From: Spirochaetota bacterium
Lineage (GTDB): Bacteria; Spirochaetota; UBA4802; UBA5550
Assembly: GCA_025457915.1 (NCBI GenBank)
Contig: JALOTL010000004.1
Location: forward strand, 1 to 64,000
Direction: 5' to 3'
DNA: 64,000 nt
Part shown: positions 1 through 8,151 of the stretch, piece by piece
How positions within the stretch are numbered: the stretch's first letter is position 1
Layout of the letters: each line of letters starts with the position of its first letter
Program-made: the position numbers and the translations under genes
The notes under the pieces: model-generated
Seen by the model: the letters and a program-made list of their open reading frames with translations, nothing else
The model's database searches: none
Told to the model about the DNA's origin: nothing

Positions 1-16
1 TATTGGAGGAAAAATC

Positions 17-1027
17 ATGAAATTCACATATATAATCGCGTTCGCGCTGATGATAACCGCCGTCCTGGCGGTAGTGGTCACGAGCAGGGACGGGCTGCAG
101 ACAGCCACATTCGCAGGAGGCTGTTTCTGGTGCATGGTGCCCCCCTTTGAGAAGATTGGAGGGGTCGTGGAGATAAAGTCCGGGTATACGGGAGGCACTA
201 AAAAAAACCCTTCCTACGATGATGTTTCAACCGGCCTCACGGGACACTACGAGGCAGTGCGGATAAGGTTCGACCCTTCGAAGATTAAATACGAAGACCT
301 TCTCGACGTGTTCTGGCGGCAGATCGACCCGGCTGACGCGGGCGGGCAGTTCGCGGACAGGGGGCCGCAGTACCTCACCGCGATCTTTTATCATACTGAA
401 GAACAGAAAAAGGCCGCTGAAAAGTCGAAGGAAAGCCTTGAAAAATCCGGCAGGTTCGGGAAGGGGATCGCGACCCGGGTCCTGAAGGCGTCTGATTTCT
501 ACGAAGCGGAAGCCTATCACCAGGAATACCACGTGAAAAACCCGGGAAGGTACCTGTCGTACAAGAAGCTTTCCGGCAGGGAGGGATACATCATGGACAC
601 GTGGGGAAAGGACGCGCAGAAGAAAAAGCTCACCCCTCTCCAGCGCCGCGTAACGCAGGAATGCGGCACCGAGCCCCCCTTCAAAAACGAATACTGGGAC
701 AACAAGAGGGAGGGGATATACGTGGACGTGGTTTCCGGGGAGCCGCTCTTCAGCTCGAGGGACAAGTTCGACTCGGGGACCGGATGGCCGAGCTTCACGA
801 AAGCCATCGACCCGGAAAGCATGAAATATAAAATCGATACGGGCCTCCTCATGACCAGGACGGAGGTAAGCAGCAGCAAGGGCGGCTCGCACCTCGGCCA
901 CGTTTTCGACGACGGCCCCGCGCCGGGAGGAAAAAGGTACTGCGTCAACTCGGCGTCGCTGAGGTTCATACCGAAGGAGGAAATGGAAAAAGAGGGATAC
1001 GGCGGATACCTGGAGCTGTTCAGGTAG
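17..1027 (+). CDS. msrAB: Peptide methionine sulfoxide reductase MsrA/MsrB fusion
   Basis: A single polypeptide of 336 residues should repair both S- and R-methionine sulfoxide. The MsrA half carries GCFWC at residues 35-39, with Cys36 as the expected nucleophile. The MsrB half carries [10 protein letters not shown] and [11 protein letters not shown], with Cys309 catalytic. Cys216 in TQECGTE may be the resolving cysteine. The usual MsrB zinc CxxC pairs are absent, as in many bacterial fusions. A hydrophobic segment (residues 4-23) without a lipobox suggests export or a membrane anchor, so the substrate is probably envelope protein. A clean GGAGG sits 7 bases before the ATG. The glycosyltransferase follows after 3 bases, so the two are probably co-transcribed. 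Confidence 0.95.
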   Translation: MKFTYIIAFALMITAVLAVVVTSRDGLQTATFAGGCFWCMVPPFEKIGGVVEIKSGYTGGTKKNPSYDDVSTGLTGHYEAVRIRFDPSKIKYEDLLDVFWRQIDPADAGGQFADRGPQYLTAIFYHTEEQKKAAEKSKESLEKSGRFGKGIATRVLKASDFYEAEAYHQEYHVKNPGRYLSYKKLSGREGYIMDTWGKDAQKKKLTPLQRRVTQECGTEPPFKNEYWDNKREGIYVDVVSGEPLFSSRDKFDSGTGWPSFTKAIDPESMKYKIDTGLLMTRTEVSSSKGGSHLGHVFDDGPAPGGKRYCVNSASLRFIPKEEMEKEGYGGYLELFR

Positions 1028-1030
1028 TCC

Positions 1031-1915
1031 ATGCCGTTCTTCTCGGTGATAATACCGGCTTACAACCGGCGCTCGATGCTCACAAGGGCGGTTGAATCCG
1101 TCCTGTCGCAGACCTTCACGGATTACGAGCTGATAGTGGTGGACGACGGCTCCACGGACGGCACCGGGGAGGAGATGGAAAAATACGGCGGCCGCGTCAG
1201 GTACATAAGGCAGGACAACCGCGGGGTAAGCGCGGCGAGAAACGCGGGGATAGCCGCGTCCGTGTCGCCGTATCTGGCCTTCCTGGACTCGGACGACGAG
1301 TGGTTCCCGGGCAAGCTGGCGGCCCACGGGGAATTCATCGCGTCGCATCCCGGAATCAGGATCCACCAGGCTGAAGAGGCATGGATAAGAAACGGAAGGA
1401 GGGTGAATCCGGGGCTACGCCACGTGAAAAGGGACGGCGATATCTTCATTGATTCGCTGGAGCTCTGCCTCATCAGCCCGTCCGCCGTTGTGATGAACAG
1501 GGAACTGTTCGACGAATACGGGACATTCGACGAGAACATGCCGGCATGCGAGGACTATGACCTCTGGCTCAGGATAACCCCCCGGGAAAGCGTCGGAATC
1601 ATCAGGCGCCACCTTCTTTCAAGGCACGCCGGGCACTCGGGACAGCTGTCGTCGGCATTCTGGGGCATGGACAGGTTCAGGCTCTATTCCATCATAAAAC
1701 TTCTCAAGGAAAAACCGGGATCATTGACAGGCGAATACCGTGCAGCGGCCGCAGCAACGGCGATGAAAAAGGCGCGCATCCTTCTTGCCGGAGCGGAAAA
1801 AAGGGGAAGGCTGGAATTTTCCGGCTACATGTCGGACGTCATTGGGAAGCTGGCTGATGGATCCTGTAGCAGTATAGACTGTCGGAGCCTCTTAGAAAAA
1901 CAAGACCGTCCCTGA
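1031..1915 (+). CDS. Family 2 glycosyltransferase
   Basis: This is a GT-A fold glycosyltransferase that would transfer a sugar from a nucleotide donor. The N-terminus is typical (FFSVIIPAYNRRSMLTRAVE). VVDDGSTDGT binds the nucleotide, and the metal-binding motif is in FLDSDDEW. CEDYDLW near residue 175 is the usual region of the catalytic base. No membrane segment is visible, so it is probably cytosolic. The acceptor cannot be told from sequence. It follows msrAB by 3 bases. Its last 77 bases overlap the end of the convergent gene on the other strand, so the final ~25 residues may be read-through tail with little function. Confidence 0.88.
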   Translation: MPFFSVIIPAYNRRSMLTRAVESVLSQTFTDYELIVVDDGSTDGTGEEMEKYGGRVRYIRQDNRGVSAARNAGIAASVSPYLAFLDSDDEWFPGKLAAHGEFIASHPGIRIHQAEEAWIRNGRRVNPGLRHVKRDGDIFIDSLELCLISPSAVVMNRELFDEYGTFDENMPACEDYDLWLRITPRESVGIIRRHLLSRHAGHSGQLSSAFWGMDRFRLYSIIKLLKEKPGSLTGEYRAAAAATAMKKARILLAGAEKRGRLEFSGYMSDVIGKLADGSCSSIDCRSLLEKQDRP

Positions 1916-2927
1916 AGCTGGACTCCATGAAGGATTCCGTCGGGTAGTCCCTCTCGATGATCACCGTCCCGTCTTTCCTGAAAAGACAGAACCTGGCCTC
2001 GCCGTTCGTCTTCGTGTAGGTCGCCGAGTAAACGTTCCCGTATCTTCTTATCGTCGAGAACCCGTATCTCTTCGGGGGGATCCTGATTTCGAAAACCGCG
2101 CCGCCCGAGGGGGAGAACCCTGTTATCGTGTCGAGGTCCATGAAGGCGGTCATGCCGTCGTCAGTAACGCACATCGAGGTCTTCACCGGGTGGACGGATT
2201 TCAGCCTGGCCTCGGAATATTTTCCGGAAACCGCATCAATTATCCTTACTGAATCGGAAGCTTCGTCGCCGTAATGGACAGCGGCGTAAAGGCCCCTGTC
2301 GCTTACCGCGACCCCCTTGACTGCGTTGCCGGATGGGGCCCTTCCGGTATTGATTACCGCCCCCTTATGGTCCACGAAATAATATGTGCCGTCGAGAAAA
2401 CCCGCGGCCCCGATGTCGGAACCGTCGGAAAAGGAAATCACCGTGCAGAGCCTGCCGTATATGATCCTGGCGCCGATCTCGTTGCCGTTGTAATCGACAA
2501 GCCTTATCCTGCTATGGTCTCCGTTAAGAAGCATGACGAGCCTGCCGTTGTATGAGAGATACGGGTATTCCATGGACTTGAGCTTCCAGAAACCGTCGCC
2601 CTTGAAGCTGTAAAAATCCACGCTGGTGCCGACCTTCTGGTATTCTATGTAATACCTGCCGTTTCCGCTGGCCGCGAAAAAACCGTTTATCCTGGTAGAA
2701 TGCAGGACCTCGCCGTTTCCTCCCATCATCGTGTATCCGCCGTCTTCCTTCACCGCAAGGACCGTTTTCTTCCCGATTCCCGGGTCGCGGCTCGGTTCAA
2801 TTTTTTCCATTGCCTTCAGGCTGCCGGTCCATTCGGGATAAACCTCGATGCCTCCGGCCGGCCCGAATAAAAAAACGTTCATCAATGCACCGATGATTAG
2901 TCCGGGGATAAAATATTTCATTGTCAT
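1839..2927 (-). CDS. Exported protein of unknown function, propeller-like
   Basis: I do not recognise this 362-residue protein. It has an N-terminal signal segment (KYFIPGLIIGALMNVFLF). The rest is a series of short beta-rich repeats of the type 'G-x-Y-x-V-x-D-x-x-G', for example around FVDHKGAVIN, which suggests a beta-propeller in the periplasm. It starts inside the sigma-factor stop (ATGA, bases 2924-2927), so translation is probably coupled to that gene. A second ATG at 2921 sits better behind an AGGA. The 3' end overlaps the convergent glycosyltransferase by 77 bases. No function is assigned. Confidence 0.7.
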   Translation of the reverse strand: MTMKYFIPGLIIGALMNVFLFGPAGGIEVYPEWTGSLKAMEKIEPSRDPGIGKKTVLAVKEDGGYTMMGGNGEVLHSTRINGFFAASGNGRYYIEYQKVGTSVDFYSFKGDGFWKLKSMEYPYLSYNGRLVMLLNGDHSRIRLVDYNGNEIGARIIYGRLCTVISFSDGSDIGAAGFLDGTYYFVDHKGAVINTGRAPSGNAVKGVAVSDRGLYAAVHYGDEASDSVRIIDAVSGKYSEARLKSVHPVKTSMCVTDDGMTAFMDLDTITGFSPSGGAVFEIRIPPKRYGFSTIRRYGNVYSATYTKTNGEARFCLFRKDGTVIIERDYPTESFMESSFRDGLVFLRGSDSLYCYRIHQPASQ

Positions 2928-3931
2928 TCCTGGAGAAAACTTTTAAGTTTCTGGCTGCGCGATGGGTGTCGGAGCCTTCTGATCGCTTTTTTTTCAATCT
3001 GCCTGATCCTCTCTTTCGAGAGCTTGAACCTGTCGCCGATCTGCTGCAGGGACATCGGGTTGAACCCGTTGAGTCCGAACCTCATCCTGATGATCTGGCG
3101 CTCGGATTCCGAAAGCGTGTCGAGGACGTCGTTGAGGGCGTCCTTCAGGGACTCCTCGAGTACGTTTTTGTCCGGGGATTCGATCCTGGAGTCCACTATC
3201 ATGCTGAGGATCGTAGTATCGTCGGAATCGCCGAAGGTGGAATCAAGCGAGATGTAATCCTGCGTGATGTTCCTGAGATGGTGTATCTCGTCGTCCTCCA
3301 TGTCGAGGTCCTCGGCGATCTCGCTCGCGGTGGGCTCCCTGCCGAGCTTGTTTTCCAGCTTCTTGTGGACCTTTTCGATCTTCTGGATGTCGGCCGTCCT
3401 GTTGAGGGGGAGCCTGATGAGGGACGCCTTCTGCGATATCGCCAGTATGATCGCCTGCCGTATCCACCAGACGGCGTAGGATATGAAATGAAAGCCCCTG
3501 TCCGGATCAAACTTTTCAGCCGCCTTGATGAGGCCCATGTTCCCTTCGTTGATCAGATCAAGGAGCGATATGCCGCTGGTCTGGTATTTCTTCGCGATCG
3601 ACACCACGAACCTGAGGTTGGCCTTGATGAGCCTGTTCTTTGCCGACTCGTCTCCGCTCCTTGACTGCCTGGCCAGGAAGTCTTCCTCCTCCCTGCTCAG
3701 GAGGGGGATTTTATTTATCTGCTCGAGGTACCATGAGATTGACGAATCCACATGGCTTCCCGCCGCCTTCCTTCTGACACCGGCCGAAGGCCGTTTTTCC
3801 CGAGGTAAGGAAATGGTTTCCTCCTCCTCCTCTTCTTCTTCCTGGAAATCATTATCGTCAGGCTGGCTGGAGTCGTCGTCCTCCTGCGCGAAATTGTCCA
3901 GGTTGTCGGTCTTGTCTTTTTCCTGCTTCAT
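2924..3931 (-). CDS. RNA polymerase sigma-70 factor, RpoD/RpoS-like
   Basis: This is a sigma-70 family protein of 335 residues. Residues ~1-60 are a very acidic, low-complexity leader. Region 1.2 begins at SISWYLEQINKIPLLSREEE. Region 2 is complete (NLRFVVSIAKKYQ, DLINEGNMGLIKAAEKFD, FISYAVWWIRQAI), region 3 follows, and region 4.2 has the helix-turn-helix LQQIGDRFKLSKERIRQIE. It is much shorter than the ~580-residue spirochaetal primary sigma factor and lacks the long 1.1/non-conserved insert. I therefore favour a group 2 (RpoS-like) factor, although a compact primary factor is not excluded. The downstream propeller gene overlaps its stop codon. Confidence 0.93.
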   Translation of the reverse strand: MKQEKDKTDNLDNFAQEDDDSSQPDDNDFQEEEEEEEETISLPREKRPSAGVRRKAAGSHVDSSISWYLEQINKIPLLSREEEDFLARQSRSGDESAKNRLIKANLRFVVSIAKKYQTSGISLLDLINEGNMGLIKAAEKFDPDRGFHFISYAVWWIRQAIILAISQKASLIRLPLNRTADIQKIEKVHKKLENKLGREPTASEIAEDLDMEDDEIHHLRNITQDYISLDSTFGDSDDTTILSMIVDSRIESPDKNVLEESLKDALNDVLDTLSESERQIIRMRFGLNGFNPMSLQQIGDRFKLSKERIRQIEKKAIRRLRHPSRSQKLKSFLQE

Positions 3932-3947
3932 GGCTCTTCTGCTGCTG

Positions 3948-3977
3948 GATATAAAATTATTTTAGCGTTAAAGTCAA
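3948..3977 (-). promoter_or_regulatory. Candidate sigma-70 promoter of the sigma-factor gene
   Basis: On the minus strand TTGACT (3972-3977) and TATATC (3948-3953) are separated by 18 bases. The start codon at 3931 is only ~17 bases below the -10, giving a very short leader that still contains a GAAGAG ribosome site. It lies just past the terminator of the preceding LysM gene, as expected for an independent unit. Confidence 0.5.
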
Positions 3978-4030
3978 GACATTTCCTGAAGGCCCTTCTC
4001 CCCGGAGCCGGCCCCGGTTTCGGGGGAGCA

Positions 4031-4065
4031 TGATAAAACAACGGCCCGCCGGAGGCGGGCCGTTG
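4031..4065 (-). terminator. Intrinsic terminator of the LysM lipoprotein gene
   Basis: A perfect 12-bp GC-rich stem (4039-4050 with 4054-4065) closes a 3-base loop and is followed on the minus strand by TTTTATC. It lies 20 bases after the stop of the LysM gene. Confidence 0.9.
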
Positions 4066-4085
4066 CGTTGATGGCCTTCCTGAAA

Positions 4086-5309
4086 CTATTTCAATTTCGG
4101 TATTTTCAGCACCCATCCCGGATAGATGAAGTTCGGGTTCTTTATCTTGTCCCTGTTCGCGTCGTAGATTTTTCTCCAGAGATACGGGTTCTTGTAATAT
4201 TTTTTGGTTATCTTCCAGAGACAATCCTTGTCGTTTTCCCTCCACTTGACCTTGTAGAGGATATAATCCTTATCGGCATCCGGGGCGGTCTTTTCCCCGT
4301 CATCTTTTATCGGTTTCTTTTCGCCTTCGCCCTCGGTCGAAACCTGTCCCTCGAAGTTCGCGAGACTGAGTTTGTTCCCGGTCGCCACGTTGGCGAGCCT
4401 CATGGCCTCGTCGGAAGCGGCGATGGACTCCCTGTACTTTTTATCCGCCAGCGCGCTTTTCGCGTTCCCCAGCGATTCCTCGGCCGCCCGGATCTCGTCC
4501 TTTCCGGCAACGCCTGAAAGCTTCTTGGCCTTCCCGATCACGTTCTCGGCCTGCGGCACCTTTTTCTTTGCGGTGGCCTCAAGGGCGGCGACAAGGGCCT
4601 CGTCGGCGTTCATCTTGGCGACCTGCACGGCGGAAAATCCCTTCTTGAGCTCCGTGGACTCGTATGCCTTCCGCGCGGCCTGCAGGTTTTCATCCGCAAT
4701 TTTGTATTTTTCCGGGGAATATTTTTCCGCACCGTATTTTTTCGCGTCTTCGAGGGTGTTCTTGACCTCGGTTATGGAATCCCTCAGCACGTCCTTTTTG
4801 CCGAGCGCCGAATTCCTTGCGCTCTTCGCTTTCTTGTCCGCGTCCAGCGCCGCGAGATAGGATTCGTAATAATTCTTATTTTCATAGCTGTCGTTGGCCT
4901 TTTTCAGCCCGTCTTCCGCCGACTTGAATTCGTCCTTGGCGAGTTCTTCGGCATATACCGATCTCGCATCTTCAAGGCTTTTTTCCGCTACTGAAATCGT
5001 ATCCTTGGCGAGAATGGGAACTGATTTAAGGAAGGCCTCGTTGGCGAGCGCGGATGACGCCTCGGCCGTCGCCTTTACCTTGTCGTAATCGTCTTCATTT
5101 TTTATCTGGTCATGGCACTCGAGAAGCTTGCCCTTGGCCGCCTGCAGCTCATTCGGCGCGTATTTCTCGGCCATGACCGAGGTCGCCTTTGCAATGGCCG
5201 TCCTGGCCTGCGTCATTTCCCTGACCGGCACCTTTTCTCCGCATGAAACGAAAACAAGGATGGAGGCTGAAAGCAATGACATGATCAGATGATTTCTTTT
5301 GTTCCTCAT
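4086..5309 (-). CDS. LysM-domain lipoprotein with long helical repeat region
   Basis: The start is set at 5309, behind a GAGGT ribosome site and directly before a lipoprotein signal (LSASILVFVSC, Cys23). The upstream in-frame ATG at 5390 would run through the STAS gene. Residues ~25-330 are repeated alanine/lysine-rich helices of ~35 residues each (pattern A..A...L..A...Y/K), like those of treponemal TmpB-type proteins. The last ~60 residues are a LysM domain (LWKITKKYYKNPYLWRKIYD, IYPGWVLKIP) that binds peptidoglycan. Likely role: an outer or inner membrane lipoprotein that tethers the envelope to the murein. A strong terminator follows. Confidence 0.85.
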   Translation of the reverse strand: MRNKRNHLIMSLLSASILVFVSCGEKVPVREMTQARTAIAKATSVMAEKYAPNELQAAKGKLLECHDQIKNEDDYDKVKATAEASSALANEAFLKSVPILAKDTISVAEKSLEDARSVYAEELAKDEFKSAEDGLKKANDSYENKNYYESYLAALDADKKAKSARNSALGKKDVLRDSITEVKNTLEDAKKYGAEKYSPEKYKIADENLQAARKAYESTELKKGFSAVQVAKMNADEALVAALEATAKKKVPQAENVIGKAKKLSGVAGKDEIRAAEESLGNAKSALADKKYRESIAASDEAMRLANVATGNKLSLANFEGQVSTEGEGEKKPIKDDGEKTAPDADKDYILYKVKWRENDKDCLWKITKKYYKNPYLWRKIYDANRDKIKNPNFIYPGWVLKIPKLK

Positions 5310-5349
5310 AAAGACCTCGCAGGTGTATGATTGTGGAATTAATATATAA

Positions 5350-5688
5350 TCAAGAACTGAAAGAACTGACGGCCTCATCCTCGGCTTCAAAAATTTCGAA
5401 GAAGGAGGTCAGCTTGGTGAGCTCGAATACCTTTCTAACCGAGGCGAAAACGTTTATTATTTTAAGGCCGCCCTGGTATTTTTTTAGATTGGACAGGCTG
5501 GATATAAGTGCGCCGATCCCGGACGAGTCGATATAAGAGACCTTTTCCAGATTAATGATAACGTTGAATTTTTTTTCTTCGATAAGCCTGTTGATGATAT
5601 CCTTGATTTCCGGGGCATTATATAGATCAATTTCACCGGATATGTCCAGAATCACCACCTCGCCCCGGGTCCTAGTGTTAATATCCAT
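5350..5688 (-). CDS. STAS-domain anti-sigma factor antagonist
   Basis: This 112-residue single STAS domain is of the SpoIIAA/RsbV type. The phosphorylation loop YIDSSGIGALI places the expected target at Ser55. The N-terminal strand VVILDISGEIDLYNAPEIKD and the C-terminal FELTKLTSFFEIFE are typical. In this family the unphosphorylated protein sequesters an anti-sigma kinase. No RsbW/SpoIIAB kinase is visible nearby. It is 40 bases ahead of the LysM gene and may share its transcript. An AGGAGG lies ~11 bases before the ATG. Confidence 0.92.
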   Translation of the reverse strand: MDINTRTRGEVVILDISGEIDLYNAPEIKDIINRLIEEKKFNVIINLEKVSYIDSSGIGALISSLSNLKKYQGGLKIINVFASVRKVFELTKLTSFFEIFEAEDEAVSSFSS

Positions 5689-5869
5689 CTGTAAGCCGTC
5701 CTCCTAATCCCGACAAAGCAATATAAAAGAAAAAAGTATCCATGTCAAGATAAATTATTTCCGCTTAAGCAATAAGTCCTCTCGCGCAGGAAGTCGATTA
5801 CGACGGTCCGGCCCGATCCCGGAAAATTAATCACCAAGAGCCCATTCATACATATTATGCAAGCTTTTT

Positions 5870-6994
5870 TTAGTTGCCTGTACCTCCGTAATGATTATTC
5901 CATTTTTTATATATATCCGGAAATTTGTCGTTATATATTGATCTCCTTATTTCATCCATGAGCCCTTTCATGAAATAGAGGTTGTGATATGTATTATATA
6001 TGAGGGAAGAGATTTCCCCGGCCCTGAAAATGTGCCTGAGGTAAGACTTCGTATAGCTCCTGCATACATGGCACCCGCAGTCCGGGTCAAGGGGGCCGTC
6101 GTCCCGGGCGTACGCGGAGGATTTTATGTTCACGCGTCCACGCGAAGTGAACAGGGTCCCGTTCCTTGCTATCCTGGTCGGCATTACGCAGTCGAACATG
6201 TCTATGCCGCAACCGACCGCGTGAAGGATCTCCATGGGGCTCCCTACCCCCATCATGTACCTCGGCTTTCCGTGCGGAAGCAGCCCCGCTGTATATTCCG
6301 TCACGTCCCTGTATTCCGCCCTTGTCTCGCCGACTGAAAGTCCGCCTATTGCGAAGCCGGAAAAATCCATTCCGGTCAGCGCGTCCGCGCACTCCATCCT
6401 TAGCTCCGGATGGACGCCCCCCTGTATTATCGCAAAAAGGCCCTGCGTGCCGGCATCGAACCCCCTGCGCCAGTAATTGTAGCTCGCCGTGGCCCAGTCA
6501 ACCGTCCTGCGGACGGCCTTTTCCACCCTGTCCCTGCCGGCAGGGTATTCCGTGCATTCGTCAAGCACCATCATGATATCGGAGCCTATCACCTTCTGTA
6601 TATCCAGCACCTTTTCAGGCGAAAAAAAGTGCGATGAGCCGTCAAGGTGGGACCTGAACTCCACGCCCTCGTCGCGCACCCTGCAGAGGTCCGAAAGGGA
6701 AAATACCTGGTACCCCCCGGAATCGGTCAGGATGGGCCTCCTGTAATTCATGAACGCATGCAGGCCTCCCGCCGACGCCAGGATTTCCGTGCCGGGCCTT
6801 ATATAAAGGTGGTAGGTGTTCGACAGGATCATCTCGAATCCCAGCTCCTCAATGTCCCTCATGGCCAGCGCCCTGACGGCGGCCCTGGTCGCCACGGGCA
6901 TGAATACCGGGGTTTTGACCGGGCCCCTGGACGTAGTTATCACGCCGGCCCTGGCCTTCCCCGATGCGTCAATTTTTTCTATGGTGAAATCCAT
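5870..6994 (-). CDS. tgt: tRNA-guanine transglycosylase
   Basis: The enzyme exchanges guanine-34 for preQ1 in GUN-anticodon tRNAs, in the queuosine pathway. The active-site region TDSGGYQVFSL, the nucleophile loop FDCVMPTRIARNGT and the zinc site DCGCHVC followed by the downstream His (NTYHNLYF) are all present. At 374 residues it matches the family length. It is divergent from the DUF362 gene, and no other queuosine gene is in the window. Confidence 0.97.
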   Translation of the reverse strand: MDFTIEKIDASGKARAGVITTSRGPVKTPVFMPVATRAAVRALAMRDIEELGFEMILSNTYHLYIRPGTEILASAGGLHAFMNYRRPILTDSGGYQVFSLSDLCRVRDEGVEFRSHLDGSSHFFSPEKVLDIQKVIGSDIMMVLDECTEYPAGRDRVEKAVRRTVDWATASYNYWRRGFDAGTQGLFAIIQGGVHPELRMECADALTGMDFSGFAIGGLSVGETRAEYRDVTEYTAGLLPHGKPRYMMGVGSPMEILHAVGCGIDMFDCVMPTRIARNGTLFTSRGRVNIKSSAYARDDGPLDPDCGCHVCRSYTKSYLRHIFRAGEISSLIYNTYHNLYFMKGLMDEIRRSIYNDKFPDIYKKWNNHYGGTGN

Positions 6995-7185
6995 CGTCCG
7001 TCATTCCCGGTCAGCTTCATTTTAACAAATTGAGACGACCATCCGCGGGTCCCCGTGTCAATTCCAATTTCTCCGCGCAGTTTACCCAAAAAAACCGTAG
7101 GAAATTTTTTTTGGTTTTCTTTGTTGTAAAACAATGTATCTTGGTAGCTATATATGATTTGAAAATATTAACGGAAGGACCGACC

Positions 7186-8151
7186 ATGGGAAAACATATT
7201 GCCCGGAAATACACGATTAACAGGAAAGGCTTCATCAGTAAATCGCTCGGATTGATAGCGGCGTTTCTTTTTCTCGACCATGACAGGATGAAACTCAATG
7301 CCGCGGAAGAAAAGCTCCAGCCGAGAAAAAAAAGAAACATTAAAACCGATGCCGATCTAGCCGCAGCGACCGGAGAAAATCCGTCGATTTCAACAAGACG
7401 CGCGGTTGCCGCGCTGGGCGGGATGCCCAGGTTCGTGAAGAGGGGCGACGTGGTGGTGATAAAGCCCAACATCGGATGGGACAGGGCCCCGCAGTACGCG
7501 GCCACGACCAATCCAGATGTGGTCGAGGCGCTTGTAAGGATGTGCGTTGAATCGGGCGCCAGAACCGTAAAGGTCTTCGACAACACCTGCAACAGCGCGG
7601 CCATGTGCTACCGGAACAGCGGGATCGAGGCGGCGGTGAAAAGGGCCGGCGGATCGGTCATAAAGATGGCGAAATGGAAATACATCCCGGGTAATTTCCC
7701 GGCGGGAAGCCCGATGGAGGACTGGCCGGTTTACAGGGACGCGGTAGAATGCGACTGCTTCATCAACGTGCCGGTGGCCAAGCACCACAGCCTGACCGGG
7801 CTCACCCTTTCAATCAAAAACCTCATGGGCGTGTGCGGCGGGACCAGGGGGATGATGCACATAGGCATAGACAAAAAGCTCGTGGCGCTGGCCGGGTTCA
7901 TCAACCCGGACCTCACGGTCATCGACGCATACAGGGTCCTGCTCAGGCACGGCCCGAGCGGCGGAAGCATGGACGACGTCGAATTAAAAAAAACCGTGAT
8001 AGCCTCACGAGACCCCGTCCTCGCTGACGCATACGCCGCGAGGCTCATGAACAGGAAACCGGGCGAAATCGGCCATATCAGGCTGGGCTCCGAAAACGGC
8101 CTTGGCAGCATGGACCTGTCCTCCGCCAGGATAAAAAAAATCAATGCGTGA
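7186..8151 (+). CDS. DUF362 family exported iron-sulfur-associated protein
   Basis: The start is chosen at 7186, where GGAAGGA precedes ATG. This gives 321 residues with an N-terminal signal (INRKGFISKSLGLIAAFLF). That signal resembles a twin-arginine leader but has Arg-Lys instead of Arg-Arg. The body matches DUF362: VVIKPNIGWDRAP, NPDVVEALVRMC, GARTVKVFDNTCN, FINVPVAKHHSLTGLTLSIKNLMG. The family's activity is not established, and members often sit with ferredoxins. Here the next gene overlaps by 8 bases and is a polyferredoxin, so the two probably form one redox unit in the envelope. Confidence 0.88.
   Translation: MGKHIARKYTINRKGFISKSLGLIAAFLFLDHDRMKLNAAEEKLQPRKKRNIKTDADLAAATGENPSISTRRAVAALGGMPRFVKRGDVVVIKPNIGWDRAPQYAATTNPDVVEALVRMCVESGARTVKVFDNTCNSAAMCYRNSGIEAAVKRAGGSVIKMAKWKYIPGNFPAGSPMEDWPVYRDAVECDCFINVPVAKHHSLTGLTLSIKNLMGVCGGTRGMMHIGIDKKLVALAGFINPDLTVIDAYRVLLRHGPSGGSMDDVELKKTVIASRDPVLADAYAARLMNRKPGEIGHIRLGSENGLGSMDLSSARIKKINA

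Noticed and set aside
227-1366. 379-codon minus-strand frame over msrAB and the glycosyltransferase
   Set aside because: Shadow of two well-supported genes; composition is unnatural.
2921-3664. Plus-strand frame over the sigma-factor gene
   Set aside because: Shadow of a sigma-70 gene with all conserved regions.
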